A program made the translations under genes and the position numbers. A DNA stretch of 64,000 nucleotides from Colwellia polaris (GTDB taxonomy: Bacteria > Pseudomonadota > Gammaproteobacteria > Enterobacterales > Alteromonadaceae): positions 62,001 to 126,000 of the forward strand of contig NZ_NBOE01000012.1 of NCBI RefSeq assembly GCF_002104515.1, read 5' to 3'. Below the pieces are notes generated by a model, which was given only the letters and a program-made list of their open reading frames with translations, searched no databases and was not told the DNA's origin. Shown here piece by piece: positions 45,665-53,985 of the stretch (the stretch's first letter is position 1; each line of letters starts with the position of its first letter).

Positions 45665-46510
45665 CTACAAAGGACTCGTAAGGTTAAGATTTTTCGACAT
45701 ATATAAATCGTCATACTTTAATCCACCGTTACCATACGGACGTGACTTTGGCCCGGTATTGGTATTCATTAAAAAATAAATAAGTGGTAATTCTCTCGCC
45801 ATTCTAAATGTAGCATTTGAATAAACTTTTGTTTGATGTGGGAATTCTTCTGAGCCTTGAATGTATACATCATAGGTTTGTCCATTTTCACTTAATAACG
45901 CGTTATTTACGACATACCAAATTTGATACCAAACTCCTGGTATCAATGGCTTTGCATCTTGCTGTTTTACAGGGTTAAAAATATTGGCGTAGCCTTTTCC
46001 CTTTTTTACCATAAGCGCCCCTGTATTGATTAAACCATTAGATTCAGTTTTATCGGTGACTCTAAGCGTAGGTTCAAAAGCGTTATAGTCGTTAAGTTCA
46101 ATGTCTTTTGGTTGCATGTTACTTATGCCAAATGCATGGTTGTTGGGAAAAGACTCAACATTTATTCGAGTATAAAAAGTGTAAGTTTCTCCGACAGCTA
46201 CTTGTATGGGCAACTTTTTATAAGTGAGCGCCTTCCGATTGCCTACTATGTTTTCTGCAGCAGGCTTTTTAATTAAATAGTTATTGGTTTTTATTTTTGA
46301 ACCTTCACTTCGTTGTTCAGTTATTTGCGGGTTGGGTAGCTTAGGTGACGTATCATTTTTAGTGTCTGCTTTCGTCCATCCTTGTAGGGTGTTTTTTTGT
46401 TCGAAGTTATCGATTAATAACCAAGTATTATCTTGAGCTTGCGTTTGCGTTGTAATAACGAGGATACATATTGTCAGAAAATAATTAATTTTATAGTGAC
46501 TTAAGCTCAT
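45665..46510 (-). CDS. Secreted beta-sandwich hypothetical protein, 281 aa
   Basis: Signal peptide ('YFLTICILVITTQTQA') followed by one domain, 'WLLIDNFEQKNTLQGWTKADT' to 'GNGGLKYDDLYMSKNLNLTSPL', which resembles the jelly-roll folds of carbohydrate-binding proteins (the 'DNFE...GW' start and 'FDDLYMS' end are typical). No catalytic residues can be seen. It stands alone between sfsA and the divergent pepB, so partners are unknown. Confidence 0.6.
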   Translation of the reverse strand: MSLSHYKINYFLTICILVITTQTQAQDNTWLLIDNFEQKNTLQGWTKADTKNDTSPKLPNPQITEQRSEGSKIKTNNYLIKKPAAENIVGNRKALTYKKLPIQVAVGETYTFYTRINVESFPNNHAFGISNMQPKDIELNDYNAFEPTLRVTDKTESNGLINTGALMVKKGKGYANIFNPVKQQDAKPLIPGVWYQIWYVVNNALLSENGQTYDVYIQGSEEFPHQTKVYSNATFRMARELPLIYFLMNTNTGPKSRPYGNGGLKYDDLYMSKNLNLTSPL

Positions 46511-46690
46511 TTTTTTGAAAACCTTGTATTATAAAAGCTTAAATATATAAGTTTATTTGAGCTTTGATGACTGATCTTGCATTTAGCTAAAGCCTAGCAA
46601 AAAAGCTTTGTGGGTTAAGCAAGTGCAAGGTTAATTATTTACTTATGTAGTGTAAACTATCAGCATAAAAATTAATGTAAAGGCGATAAC

Positions 46691-47995
46691 ATGACAACAG
46701 TTAATTCTGCTCCAGTATCAATAACGTTGACCACAACGAATAATGTACAAGGTTGGCAGCAAGATAAAACGCTCCAAATTAGCCAAGATAATATTGCTAT
46801 TTATTTACCAGAAGAGGCTGCTTTTCGTTCTCGAAAAATACAAATGGCGGCACGTAAAATTGAAAAATTAGGCATTGAACATGCATCTTTACAAGGTGAT
46901 GCTTGGGATGAGGCAAGTCAATGGGCATTTGCCCTTGGTTTTAGTTGTGTTAATAAATTAGAAAATATTAGCTTTTGTGGCGAGCCAGCTTTAATTGAGC
47001 GTTTAAGTAATAAACTAGCTGTGTATGCTTGGAGTCGTGATTTAACCAACCAAACACCCGCAGAGTTATACCCATTAAAGCTTGCGCAACTTACTACAGA
47101 CTATATTAAAAACATTGCACCAGCCCATGTTTCAACACGTCTTGTTCAAGGTAAAGCCTTAGAAGAAGAACAATGGATGGGTATTTACAATGTGGGTAAA
47201 GGTAGTGTTAATGAGCCTTGTTTACTCGAATTAGACTTCAACCCAACGGGTGATGAAAATGCACAAGTAGCAGCATGCTTAGTCGGTAAAGGCATTACGT
47301 TTGATAGTGGTGGTTACAGCATTAAAAGTAACGCAGGTATGTTTGACATGAAGTGCGATATGGGTGGTGCTGCGGTTGTTGCAGGCGCTTTAGCCTTAGC
47401 AATGAAACAAGGCTTAAATCAACGTGTTAAGTTGTATCTTTGTTGTGCAGAAAACATGATTAGCCGTGATGCTTATAAATTGGGCGACATCATTACTTAT
47501 AAAAATGGCGTAACTTGTGAAATCGCGAATACCGATGCTGAAGGCAGATTGGTGCTAGCTGATGGTTTAATGGCAGCAAGTGCAACAGGCGCGCCGATGA
47601 TTATTGACGCTGCAACATTAACCGGTGCTGCTGTTAGTGCCACGGGTGGTGATTATACTGCCTTATTCGCACTAGACCAAAGTGCCGCAAGCCAAGCGCA
47701 AGTTTGTGCCAAAGCTACTGGTGAAGCTATTTGGCAATTACCACTAGAGCCATGGCATCAAGATAAATGCCCATCTGTGTTTGCTGATACTGCGAATAGT
47801 CGAACCATAAAAGGTGGTGGTCCTGGTGGCGCAAGTAATGCAGCAGGATTTTTATCTCGTTTTGTTGATAATGATGGCGCTGGTTGGTTACATTTTGATT
47901 TAGCGGGTGCTTATAACGGTAATGAGTCTGGCTTATGGGCAGCAGGTGCTACCGGCCTAGGCATTGCTACAATTGCAGATTTGATCTCGAAATAA
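46691..47995 (+). CDS. pepB: Aminopeptidase B (M17 leucyl aminopeptidase family), 434 aa
   Basis: Manganese/zinc ligands in 'VGKGITFDSGGYSIK', 'DMGGAAVVAGAL' and the signature 'NTDAEGRLVLADGL'. Length fits PepB rather than the longer PepA. It trims N-terminal residues in cytoplasmic peptide turnover. AAGGCG lies before the ATG. Confidence 0.93.
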   Translation: MTTVNSAPVSITLTTTNNVQGWQQDKTLQISQDNIAIYLPEEAAFRSRKIQMAARKIEKLGIEHASLQGDAWDEASQWAFALGFSCVNKLENISFCGEPALIERLSNKLAVYAWSRDLTNQTPAELYPLKLAQLTTDYIKNIAPAHVSTRLVQGKALEEEQWMGIYNVGKGSVNEPCLLELDFNPTGDENAQVAACLVGKGITFDSGGYSIKSNAGMFDMKCDMGGAAVVAGALALAMKQGLNQRVKLYLCCAENMISRDAYKLGDIITYKNGVTCEIANTDAEGRLVLADGLMAASATGAPMIIDAATLTGAAVSATGGDYTALFALDQSAASQAQVCAKATGEAIWQLPLEPWHQDKCPSVFADTANSRTIKGGGPGGASNAAGFLSRFVDNDGAGWLHFDLAGAYNGNESGLWAAGATGLGIATIADLISK

Positions 47996-48173
47996 AAATC
48001 AGTAAAAACAAATTAAGTATTAATCATTAAACATTGAGTATTAAACATAGCGGAAGCTAAACCTTTCGCTATTGCCAAATTATCCTCTATATACCTAATG
48101 TTTCCGACACAAATGAAGCGCTAAATAAGTAGATTAACTTTAATCACTACATGTTTTATGTTTTTCTGTGTGC

Positions 48174-48243
48174 TGATAGCTGATAGCTGATAGCTGATAG
48201 CTGATAGCTGATAGCTGATAGCTGATAGCTGATAGCTGATAGC
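48174..48243. repeat. Heptamer tandem repeat (TGATAGC)10
   Basis: Ten exact tandem copies of TGATAGC in the gap between pepB and the convergent SpoIIAA-like gene. The same heptamer occurs twice at the end of the 23903 array. Perfect copies imply recent slippage and strain-to-strain length variation. Confidence 0.93.
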
Positions 48244-48259
48244 TCTAAACTCTCACTTT

Positions 48260-48661
48260 TTAGTTGTATTGTAAATATTGCTCTAACCATGACTTTGCAC
48301 TGTCGATATCACTAAAAACATAAAAAGTTATATCACAAGCTTGATAAATTCTGCGTAATTGTAATTGTTGAATATCAGCTGTACTGCTATCAATTAACAC
48401 GCTGGCATTAGCAATTAGCCCTTGTTCTACACGATATTTGTTAACCTTAATTAATGCTTCTTCAGCTTCAGGAGAAAAAACACTATTACCGTAAAAAGCA
48501 ATTAATAACCCCCAAGGTTGGCCAGAAAACTGATCACAAGCGTTATACATATCATCAATATATTTTTCGGTAACTTGTTCATTAAATGGGCCAAACGCTT
48601 CAACTTCTAAAATGTTCGATTGCGATGCTATTGAGTATTTGTCTTCTACTATTGTTTCCAT
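48260..48661 (-). CDS. SpoIIAA/STAS-like small protein, about 133 aa
   Basis: A compact alpha/beta domain: 'LEVEAFGPFNEQVTEKYIDDMYNACDQFSGQPWGLLIAFYGNSVFSPEAEEAL' resembles the SpoIIAA-like (STAS-related) group. The 5' end contains three in-frame ATG codons each after a GGAG-like sequence (48685, 48673, 48661), so the start is uncertain. A second protein of the same general layout is at 56590. Function unknown. Confidence 0.6.
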   Translation of the reverse strand: METIVEDKYSIASQSNILEVEAFGPFNEQVTEKYIDDMYNACDQFSGQPWGLLIAFYGNSVFSPEAEEALIKVNKYRVEQGLIANASVLIDSSTADIQQLQLRRIYQACDITFYVFSDIDSAKSWLEQYLQYN

Positions 48662-48789
48662 TATTAGCTCCATTAATAACTCCATTTAAAACCGGGTGAC
48701 AAGTGATAACAGTATTTTATTCTTTTGCCAAGTAAGCATAGTTTTCGAATTTTGCAAATTTAATTTGTATGTAAATTAACCGTATTAAT

Positions 48790-49356
48790 TTAAAGCTTCC
48801 AAGTTTTAACCGGGAAATATTTAACGCCTGAGTCAGTAGAGTAAGAGTGATATAAGCTAAAGCTTTTGATGCACATAGCGTGTTTTATTGCTGTATTTTC
48901 TATAATGAAGTCGGTATCTGTTAATGCGGGCTTAACTTTACGGTATAGGCTCAGATGAGGTTGATAGCGCTTTTGTTCTAAAGTGATATTACTGCTCCGG
49001 CTTAACTCAACAAGTGTAGTATTTAAATACATTAGCCAGTTCGGGCTATGCTCAGGCATAAGATGTAATACTTGAGCTTTTTTAAAGTACCCAACTTTTG
49101 ATAGCTGTAAAGAATAGGTTTGCTCGGGAAGTAGCAGTTTTAGGTGTTGTTGAATATCGTTGTGATGTTGATTAATTAGCGCCTGTAAATTGGTTTGTTG
49201 ATTGTTTGCAAGCAGACCCAGAAAGGCCAATGTAACATGGAAATTATTCGGCTCAATGACCTTAAAAGGTAAGGCTAAATTTTGCGTACGCCATAAGGCA
49301 AGTGTAGCTTTATCAGCACTTGAAACATCTAAGGCAAGAAACATACGTTTGTTCAT
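48790..49356 (-). CDS. thpR: RNA 2',3'-cyclic phosphodiesterase, 188 aa
   Basis: A 2H phosphoesterase with two HxT/S motifs, 'HVTLAFLG' near residue 42 and 'HLSLYRK' near residue 148. Matches ThpR, often beside hrpB as here (divergent, 145 bp). Hydrolyses 2',3'-cyclic phosphate RNA ends and ligates tRNA halves in vitro. Confidence 0.9.
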   Translation of the reverse strand: MNKRMFLALDVSSADKATLALWRTQNLALPFKVIEPNNFHVTLAFLGLLANNQQTNLQALINQHHNDIQQHLKLLLPEQTYSLQLSKVGYFKKAQVLHLMPEHSPNWLMYLNTTLVELSRSSNITLEQKRYQPHLSLYRKVKPALTDTDFIIENTAIKHAMCIKSFSLYHSYSTDSGVKYFPVKTWKL

Positions 49357-49501
49357 GCTTGCACTGCTTTTATATTTGCGTTCATCAATAATTTGTCACT
49401 TAAAAAGTTAATAACGCGCTCGAGACAAAACAAACGCTAATCCGTTGTTATGGTAACATTAGCGCAATAAACGATAAACTGACGAAAACCTTTCATAATT
49501 T

Positions 49502-52096
49502 ATGACGTTATCAGCTAAAAAACTGCCCATTGATGATATCAAAAATGATGTTATTACCGCATTAACTCAGCACAATACTATACTGCTGACCGCGCCTCCA
49601 GGAGCTGGTAAGTCAACCTGTTTGCCTTTGTGGTTATTAGATTTACCTTGTTTGTCTGGGCAGAAAATATACCTTTTACAACCTCGGCGATTAGCAGCAA
49701 AAAATATTGCTTGTTACTTATCTCAGCAATTGGATGAAACTGTTGGAAACACCGTAGGTTATCGGCTACGAAATGAAAGTAAAACTTCAAATAATACCCG
49801 CTTAGAAGTGATCACTGAAGGTATTTTAACGCAAATAATTCAAAACGACGCAGAGCTTTTAGCTTGTGGTTTAGTGGTGTTTGATGAGTTTCATGAGCGC
49901 TCACTAAACGCCGACTTAGCCTTTGCATTAACACGCGATGTTCAGCAAGGGCTACGTGAAGATTTAAAAATACTTTTAATGTCAGCAACCTTAGCAACGC
50001 AAGCGATAAATTTGCAGTTGCCTGATGCCGTAGCGCTAGAAAGTAAAGGCCGTAGCTTCCCTGTTGATATAAGTTATCAAGCGCCCAGTAATACACGCCT
50101 TTGGCGTCAACATGCGCTATCGGTGTTAAAGTCTTTGGTGAACTCGCATCAAGGCTCAATTTTAATGTTTCTGCCAGGTACTGGCGATATTCGTTATTTA
50201 GCTGAGCAGCTACAGCCTTATATGCCAAATACTATGGCCTTGTGTCCGCTGTATGGTGAATTGTCATTAGCCGAGCAACAAAAAGCCATTGCGCCTGCCG
50301 CCGAAAATCAGCATAAGCTAGTGTTGGCTACTAATATTGCCGAAACCAGTTTAACCATAGAAGGGGTCGACCTTGTTATTGATTCTGGCTTGGAGAATGT
50401 TGCTATTTATGATGTACAAACACTGAATAACAAACTTAACCAACGCCGTATTGCCAAGTCTTCAGCTATTCAACGTGCCGGTCGTGCTGGGCGGTTAGCG
50501 CCTGGGCACTGTATTCGTTTATACAGTAAAGATGACTTTGAGCGCAGAAGTGAACAAAGTCATAGCGAAATTCAGCAAGCTGATTTATTGCCTATGCTGA
50601 TGGAAGTGGCAAGGTGGGGAGCGACAGCTTGTGATCAGCTACCCATGATAGAAATGCCCAACACAACAAAAGAACAATTAGCGTGGCAAGAATTAACCGA
50701 GTTAGCCTTAGTTTCTCAGCAACACCAATTAACGGCGCAAGGTAAACAAGTTGCTGTTTTCCCTTGTCATCCGCGCTTTGCCAAAATGCTATTGTCGGCT
50801 ATGCAACTTGAGCAAACACAGCAGGTTGAGCATTTATTGTCGCTTGCTTGTTTATATGCGGCATTATTAGAAGAGCGTGATATTTTTGGCGCAGCACAAC
50901 GAGTAGATAACTGCGATATATCACAACGTATTATTCAACTTTTGCAACAGGCGAAAAAACCTCAGCATCAACGCATAATTCAACAAGCGCAGCGCTTATA
51001 TCGCTTGGCGGTTCAGCAACAACGTAAGGCTAGCGACAACAGTTATGTTGAAATAAGCAATGCAAGCCAAAGCTTTTGTACTACAGCTAACCACTTGCCA
51101 TTGCAGTGCAGCGGTTTGTTACTTTTACTTGCCTACCCAGAGCGTTTGGCTAAGCAAAGAGATCACCAGGGTAATTACTTAACTGCCTATGGCAAAGGCG
51201 TAACTATGAGTGCGAGTGACGCACTCGCTGATAAAAAATATCTTGTTGCTGTGCAGTTTTTTCAGCGTCAACACACTTTATCTATTGCGCTAGCTGCAGA
51301 AATTAATTTGTCGCAAGCGATTGCTTGGCAGGTTACCCAAGCAGAAAGTAAAACACAGCTGCATTTTGATCCAAAGCAAAACCGTATTCGCAGTGCTAAG
51401 CAGCAGGTTATAGGCTCGATTGTTATCAGCGAAGAAAATATCACACAAAAACTTTCGCCAGTGTTGTTGGTTGAATGTTGGTGCCAACATATTCGCAAAC
51501 GTGGCTTAGCTTGGCTGAACTTCGATGAGCAAGCTCAGCAACTATTACTACGCTGGCGCTGGCTTAATCAAACCCAACAGCATTTAGGCTTCGAGGATGT
51601 CAGTGAAGTACATTTACTTAATACATTAGAGCAATGGCTTGGACCTTACCTCTCTGATATTACTAGCAAGGCACAACTCGATAAGCTCAATTTAACTGAA
51701 GTTTTAATGAGCCAGATATCTTATCAGCAACAACAAGTGTTTAATCAACTTGCACCTAGCTATTTCTCAGGGCCTACAGGGCGAAAATGTAAAATCCGCT
51801 ACAGCTTAGAACAAGCGCCCGTTGTTTCTTTACCTATGCAAGAACTTTATGGTGTAAGTACCACGCCTTCGGTTGGTGACAGCAATCATAATAGCCAAGT
51901 TGCTTTGATCATCGAGTTATTATCTCCGGCACAGCGCCCTATTCAAATAACTCAAGATCTTGTCGCATTTTGGCAGGGTAGTTATCGCGAGGTGCAAAAG
52001 GATATGAAATCAAAATATCCCAAACATTATTGGCCCGATGATCCAGCAAATGCAGAAGCTACACGTAAAACTAAGCGTCATATTAAATCAGAATAG
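49502..52096 (+). CDS. hrpB: ATP-dependent helicase HrpB, 864 aa
   Basis: A DEAH-type helicase with Walker A 'APPGAGKST', DEFH box 'VVFDEFHERSLNADLA', motif III 'LMSATLA', motif VI 'QRAGRAGRLAPG', helicase-associated domain and HrpB C-terminal domain ('YFSGPTGRKCKIRYSLEQAPVVS'). Complete length. Role in RNA or ribosome metabolism is not well defined. Confidence 0.94.
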   Translation: MTLSAKKLPIDDIKNDVITALTQHNTILLTAPPGAGKSTCLPLWLLDLPCLSGQKIYLLQPRRLAAKNIACYLSQQLDETVGNTVGYRLRNESKTSNNTRLEVITEGILTQIIQNDAELLACGLVVFDEFHERSLNADLAFALTRDVQQGLREDLKILLMSATLATQAINLQLPDAVALESKGRSFPVDISYQAPSNTRLWRQHALSVLKSLVNSHQGSILMFLPGTGDIRYLAEQLQPYMPNTMALCPLYGELSLAEQQKAIAPAAENQHKLVLATNIAETSLTIEGVDLVIDSGLENVAIYDVQTLNNKLNQRRIAKSSAIQRAGRAGRLAPGHCIRLYSKDDFERRSEQSHSEIQQADLLPMLMEVARWGATACDQLPMIEMPNTTKEQLAWQELTELALVSQQHQLTAQGKQVAVFPCHPRFAKMLLSAMQLEQTQQVEHLLSLACLYAALLEERDIFGAAQRVDNCDISQRIIQLLQQAKKPQHQRIIQQAQRLYRLAVQQQRKASDNSYVEISNASQSFCTTANHLPLQCSGLLLLLAYPERLAKQRDHQGNYLTAYGKGVTMSASDALADKKYLVAVQFFQRQHTLSIALAAEINLSQAIAWQVTQAESKTQLHFDPKQNRIRSAKQQVIGSIVISEENITQKLSPVLLVECWCQHIRKRGLAWLNFDEQAQQLLLRWRWLNQTQQHLGFEDVSEVHLLNTLEQWLGPYLSDITSKAQLDKLNLTEVLMSQISYQQQQVFNQLAPSYFSGPTGRKCKIRYSLEQAPVVSLPMQELYGVSTTPSVGDSNHNSQVALIIELLSPAQRPIQITQDLVAFWQGSYREVQKDMKSKYPKHYWPDDPANAEATRKTKRHIKSE

Positions 52097-52100
52097 CTTC

Positions 52101-52124
52101 ATTAATGTCTATGTAGACATTAAT
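52101..52124 (+). terminator. Stem-loop after hrpB
   Basis: Perfect 11-bp stem ATTAATGTCTA / TAGACATTAAT with a TG loop, 4 bp after the hrpB stop, followed by AACATTTTATTT. Probable terminator or mRNA 3' end. Confidence 0.6.
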
Positions 52125-52361
52125 AACATTTTATTTGATAAAATAAATAACACTGTGATGAATAATGAAAGCTAATATATTTTTGATTTAATCTCTTAAA
52201 TTAAATATTTAGCTACCACTTTCAGAAAATTAGTTTTCTTAGCCAACGTTAACATACCTTAAGTTGTCTCATTGAACAGTCGACTATTTCAAGTTTTACG
52301 TTATACTGCCGCGCTCAAACCTAGTATTTAAATAAAAGTATTTCATTTAGCGGAGTTCATC

Positions 52362-52694
52362 ATGCACGATCTGTATTACAAAGGCCGTATTCACACCAGA
52401 GTAAATCATGTAAAAACAGGTTATAACACTAAGCGTGCTGTTAAACTTGGTACAGAAAAACACCCGCTAACTCTGGTAGTTACTAGTGAAGAAAAGAAGT
52501 TAGAATTGGCAGCTGTTGTTGAAGATAATGAATTATTTGCCGATATCACGGTAGATAGTAGTGCAGATGAAGATATTCTTGAGCTAACAGGGATACTCAA
52601 CAAGCCTAAGACTACTACGTTTGAGAAAACACCAAACCGTAATGATCCTTGTTTTTGTGGTAGTGGTAAAAAATATAAAAAGTGTTGCGGTTAA
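52362..52694 (+). CDS. PBPRA1643-family SWIM/SEC-C metal-binding protein, 110 aa
   Basis: N-terminal '[35 protein letters not shown]' and C-terminal SEC-C motif '[18 protein letters not shown]' match the PBPRA1643 family of zinc-binding small proteins. The Cys motif matches that of the 58-aa protein at 11797, but the rest is unrelated. Monocistronic; function unknown. Confidence 0.87.
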   Translation: MHDLYYKGRIHTRVNHVKTGYNTKRAVKLGTEKHPLTLVVTSEEKKLELAAVVEDNELFADITVDSSADEDILELTGILNKPKTTTFEKTPNRNDPCFCGSGKKYKKCCG

Positions 52695-52906
52695 CAACAA
52701 CTTATCTTTAATTATCTTAAATTGATACTGCTCACTATTGCATGAGCAGTGTTACTTAATCTTAGCTATATGCCTACACTCAATCTTACGCGTTAATCCA
52801 AAGCAATAACCTTTTAGCTTTGAGCTGTATATATTCAAGCTCTAAAAACCAAGCTAATAGTTTGGGGTGGCTAGCTTAGTTAACTTTTGCTTTGCCTTTT
52901 CTTGTG

Positions 52907-53821
52907 TTAATTCTGTTTATTTAATTGCGCTATTACTGCCATCGCTTGAGTTAAAAGGTTTTTATTACCATCTAACCAGTGAATTTTAGTGCCGTTTCTT
53001 TCTAATCTTCTTAGCCAAGTATCTTGCTTTTTAGAGAACTGGTGAATAGCAGAGTTTAATTTTTGAAAGCAGTCGTTTTTACTTAATTTTCCCTGTAAAT
53101 GTTGCGCAATATAGCGATATTCTAAGCCATAAAAATATAAGGTTTCCCAACTTACACCTTGTGCATGCAATTGCGCTACTTCTGCAATAAGACCTTGTTC
53201 CATGCGTTGCTTTAAACGTAGGGTTATGCGTTGACGAATAACTTCTCGTGGCCATTTAATCGCAAATATAAGCGGTTTAAGCGCAGGGAAATCATTAATG
53301 GTGTCTTTCGCAGCTAACTCTCCTTGTGCTATTTCAATTGCGCGTACTAAGCGATCACGCTCGATAAGATCTGTAGTGTTATGTAAATTAGGTTTTAGTT
53401 GCATTAACTGCTGAGTTAATTGCTCGTGACTAAGCTCAGCTAAGCTTTCTCTAAGCGCTTTATTCTCAGGTACTTCAATTAATCGGTAGCCTTTTAATAT
53501 TGAATCAACATACAGTGCGGAGCCGCCAGCCATAATAGCGAGTTTGTTTTTATCGCTAATTTTTTCATAGGCACTAATGACATCTTTTTGAAAGTCAAAA
53601 ATGTTGTATTCGTAGCCAGGGTCAACAATATCAATCAGGTGATGGTTTATTTCTTGGTATTCATCAAGGTCTTTACCACTGCCAATATCTAAACCACAAT
53701 AAACTTGCCTAGAGTCAGCAGATATTATTTCGCCATTTAGCATTTTAGCAAGTTCAACTGCCAATTTTGTTTTTCCCGATGCTGTTGAACCTAAAACCAC
53801 CAGCATGTTAAATGCAGACAT
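52907..53821 (-). CDS. MiaA-like tRNA isopentenyltransferase family protein, 304 aa
   Basis: P-loop 'GSTASGKTKLAVELA', 'ISADSRQVYCGLDIGSGKDL', 'GGSALYVDSILKGY' and the C-terminal 'FSKKQDTWLRR' align with MiaA, but several normally fixed positions differ (GPTASGKT to GSTASGKT, GGTxLY to GGSALY), and the hfq/mutL neighbours of standard gammaproteobacterial miaA are absent. It may be a second, divergent dimethylallyltransferase. I use the ATG at 53821; the longer frame adds a non-homologous extension. Confidence 0.72.
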   Translation of the reverse strand: MSAFNMLVVLGSTASGKTKLAVELAKMLNGEIISADSRQVYCGLDIGSGKDLDEYQEINHHLIDIVDPGYEYNIFDFQKDVISAYEKISDKNKLAIMAGGSALYVDSILKGYRLIEVPENKALRESLAELSHEQLTQQLMQLKPNLHNTTDLIERDRLVRAIEIAQGELAAKDTINDFPALKPLIFAIKWPREVIRQRITLRLKQRMEQGLIAEVAQLHAQGVSWETLYFYGLEYRYIAQHLQGKLSKNDCFQKLNSAIHQFSKKQDTWLRRLERNGTKIHWLDGNKNLLTQAMAVIAQLNKQN

Positions 53822-53985
53822 AGTTAACCTATCAATATTAAGCAAAATTAAAGTGTTAATTATATCGTTAATTTTTACTGCTGACGACCTAACTTCTCGC
53901 ATTACAAATTATCGGTTGGGATATCAACTTAGCTAGATTATTATAAGCAATTAATTGCAGAATCATAAGGCACGTTTAATAACGT

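Noticed and set aside
48174-48243. Possible CRISPR-like array
   Set aside because: Units are 7 bp, contiguous, without spacers, and no cas gene is near; it is a simple tandem repeat.
52727-52750. ACTGCTCA/TGAGCAGT hairpin after the SEC-C gene
   Set aside because: Not followed by a T-tract; might be an mRNA end, but the evidence is insufficient to call a terminator.
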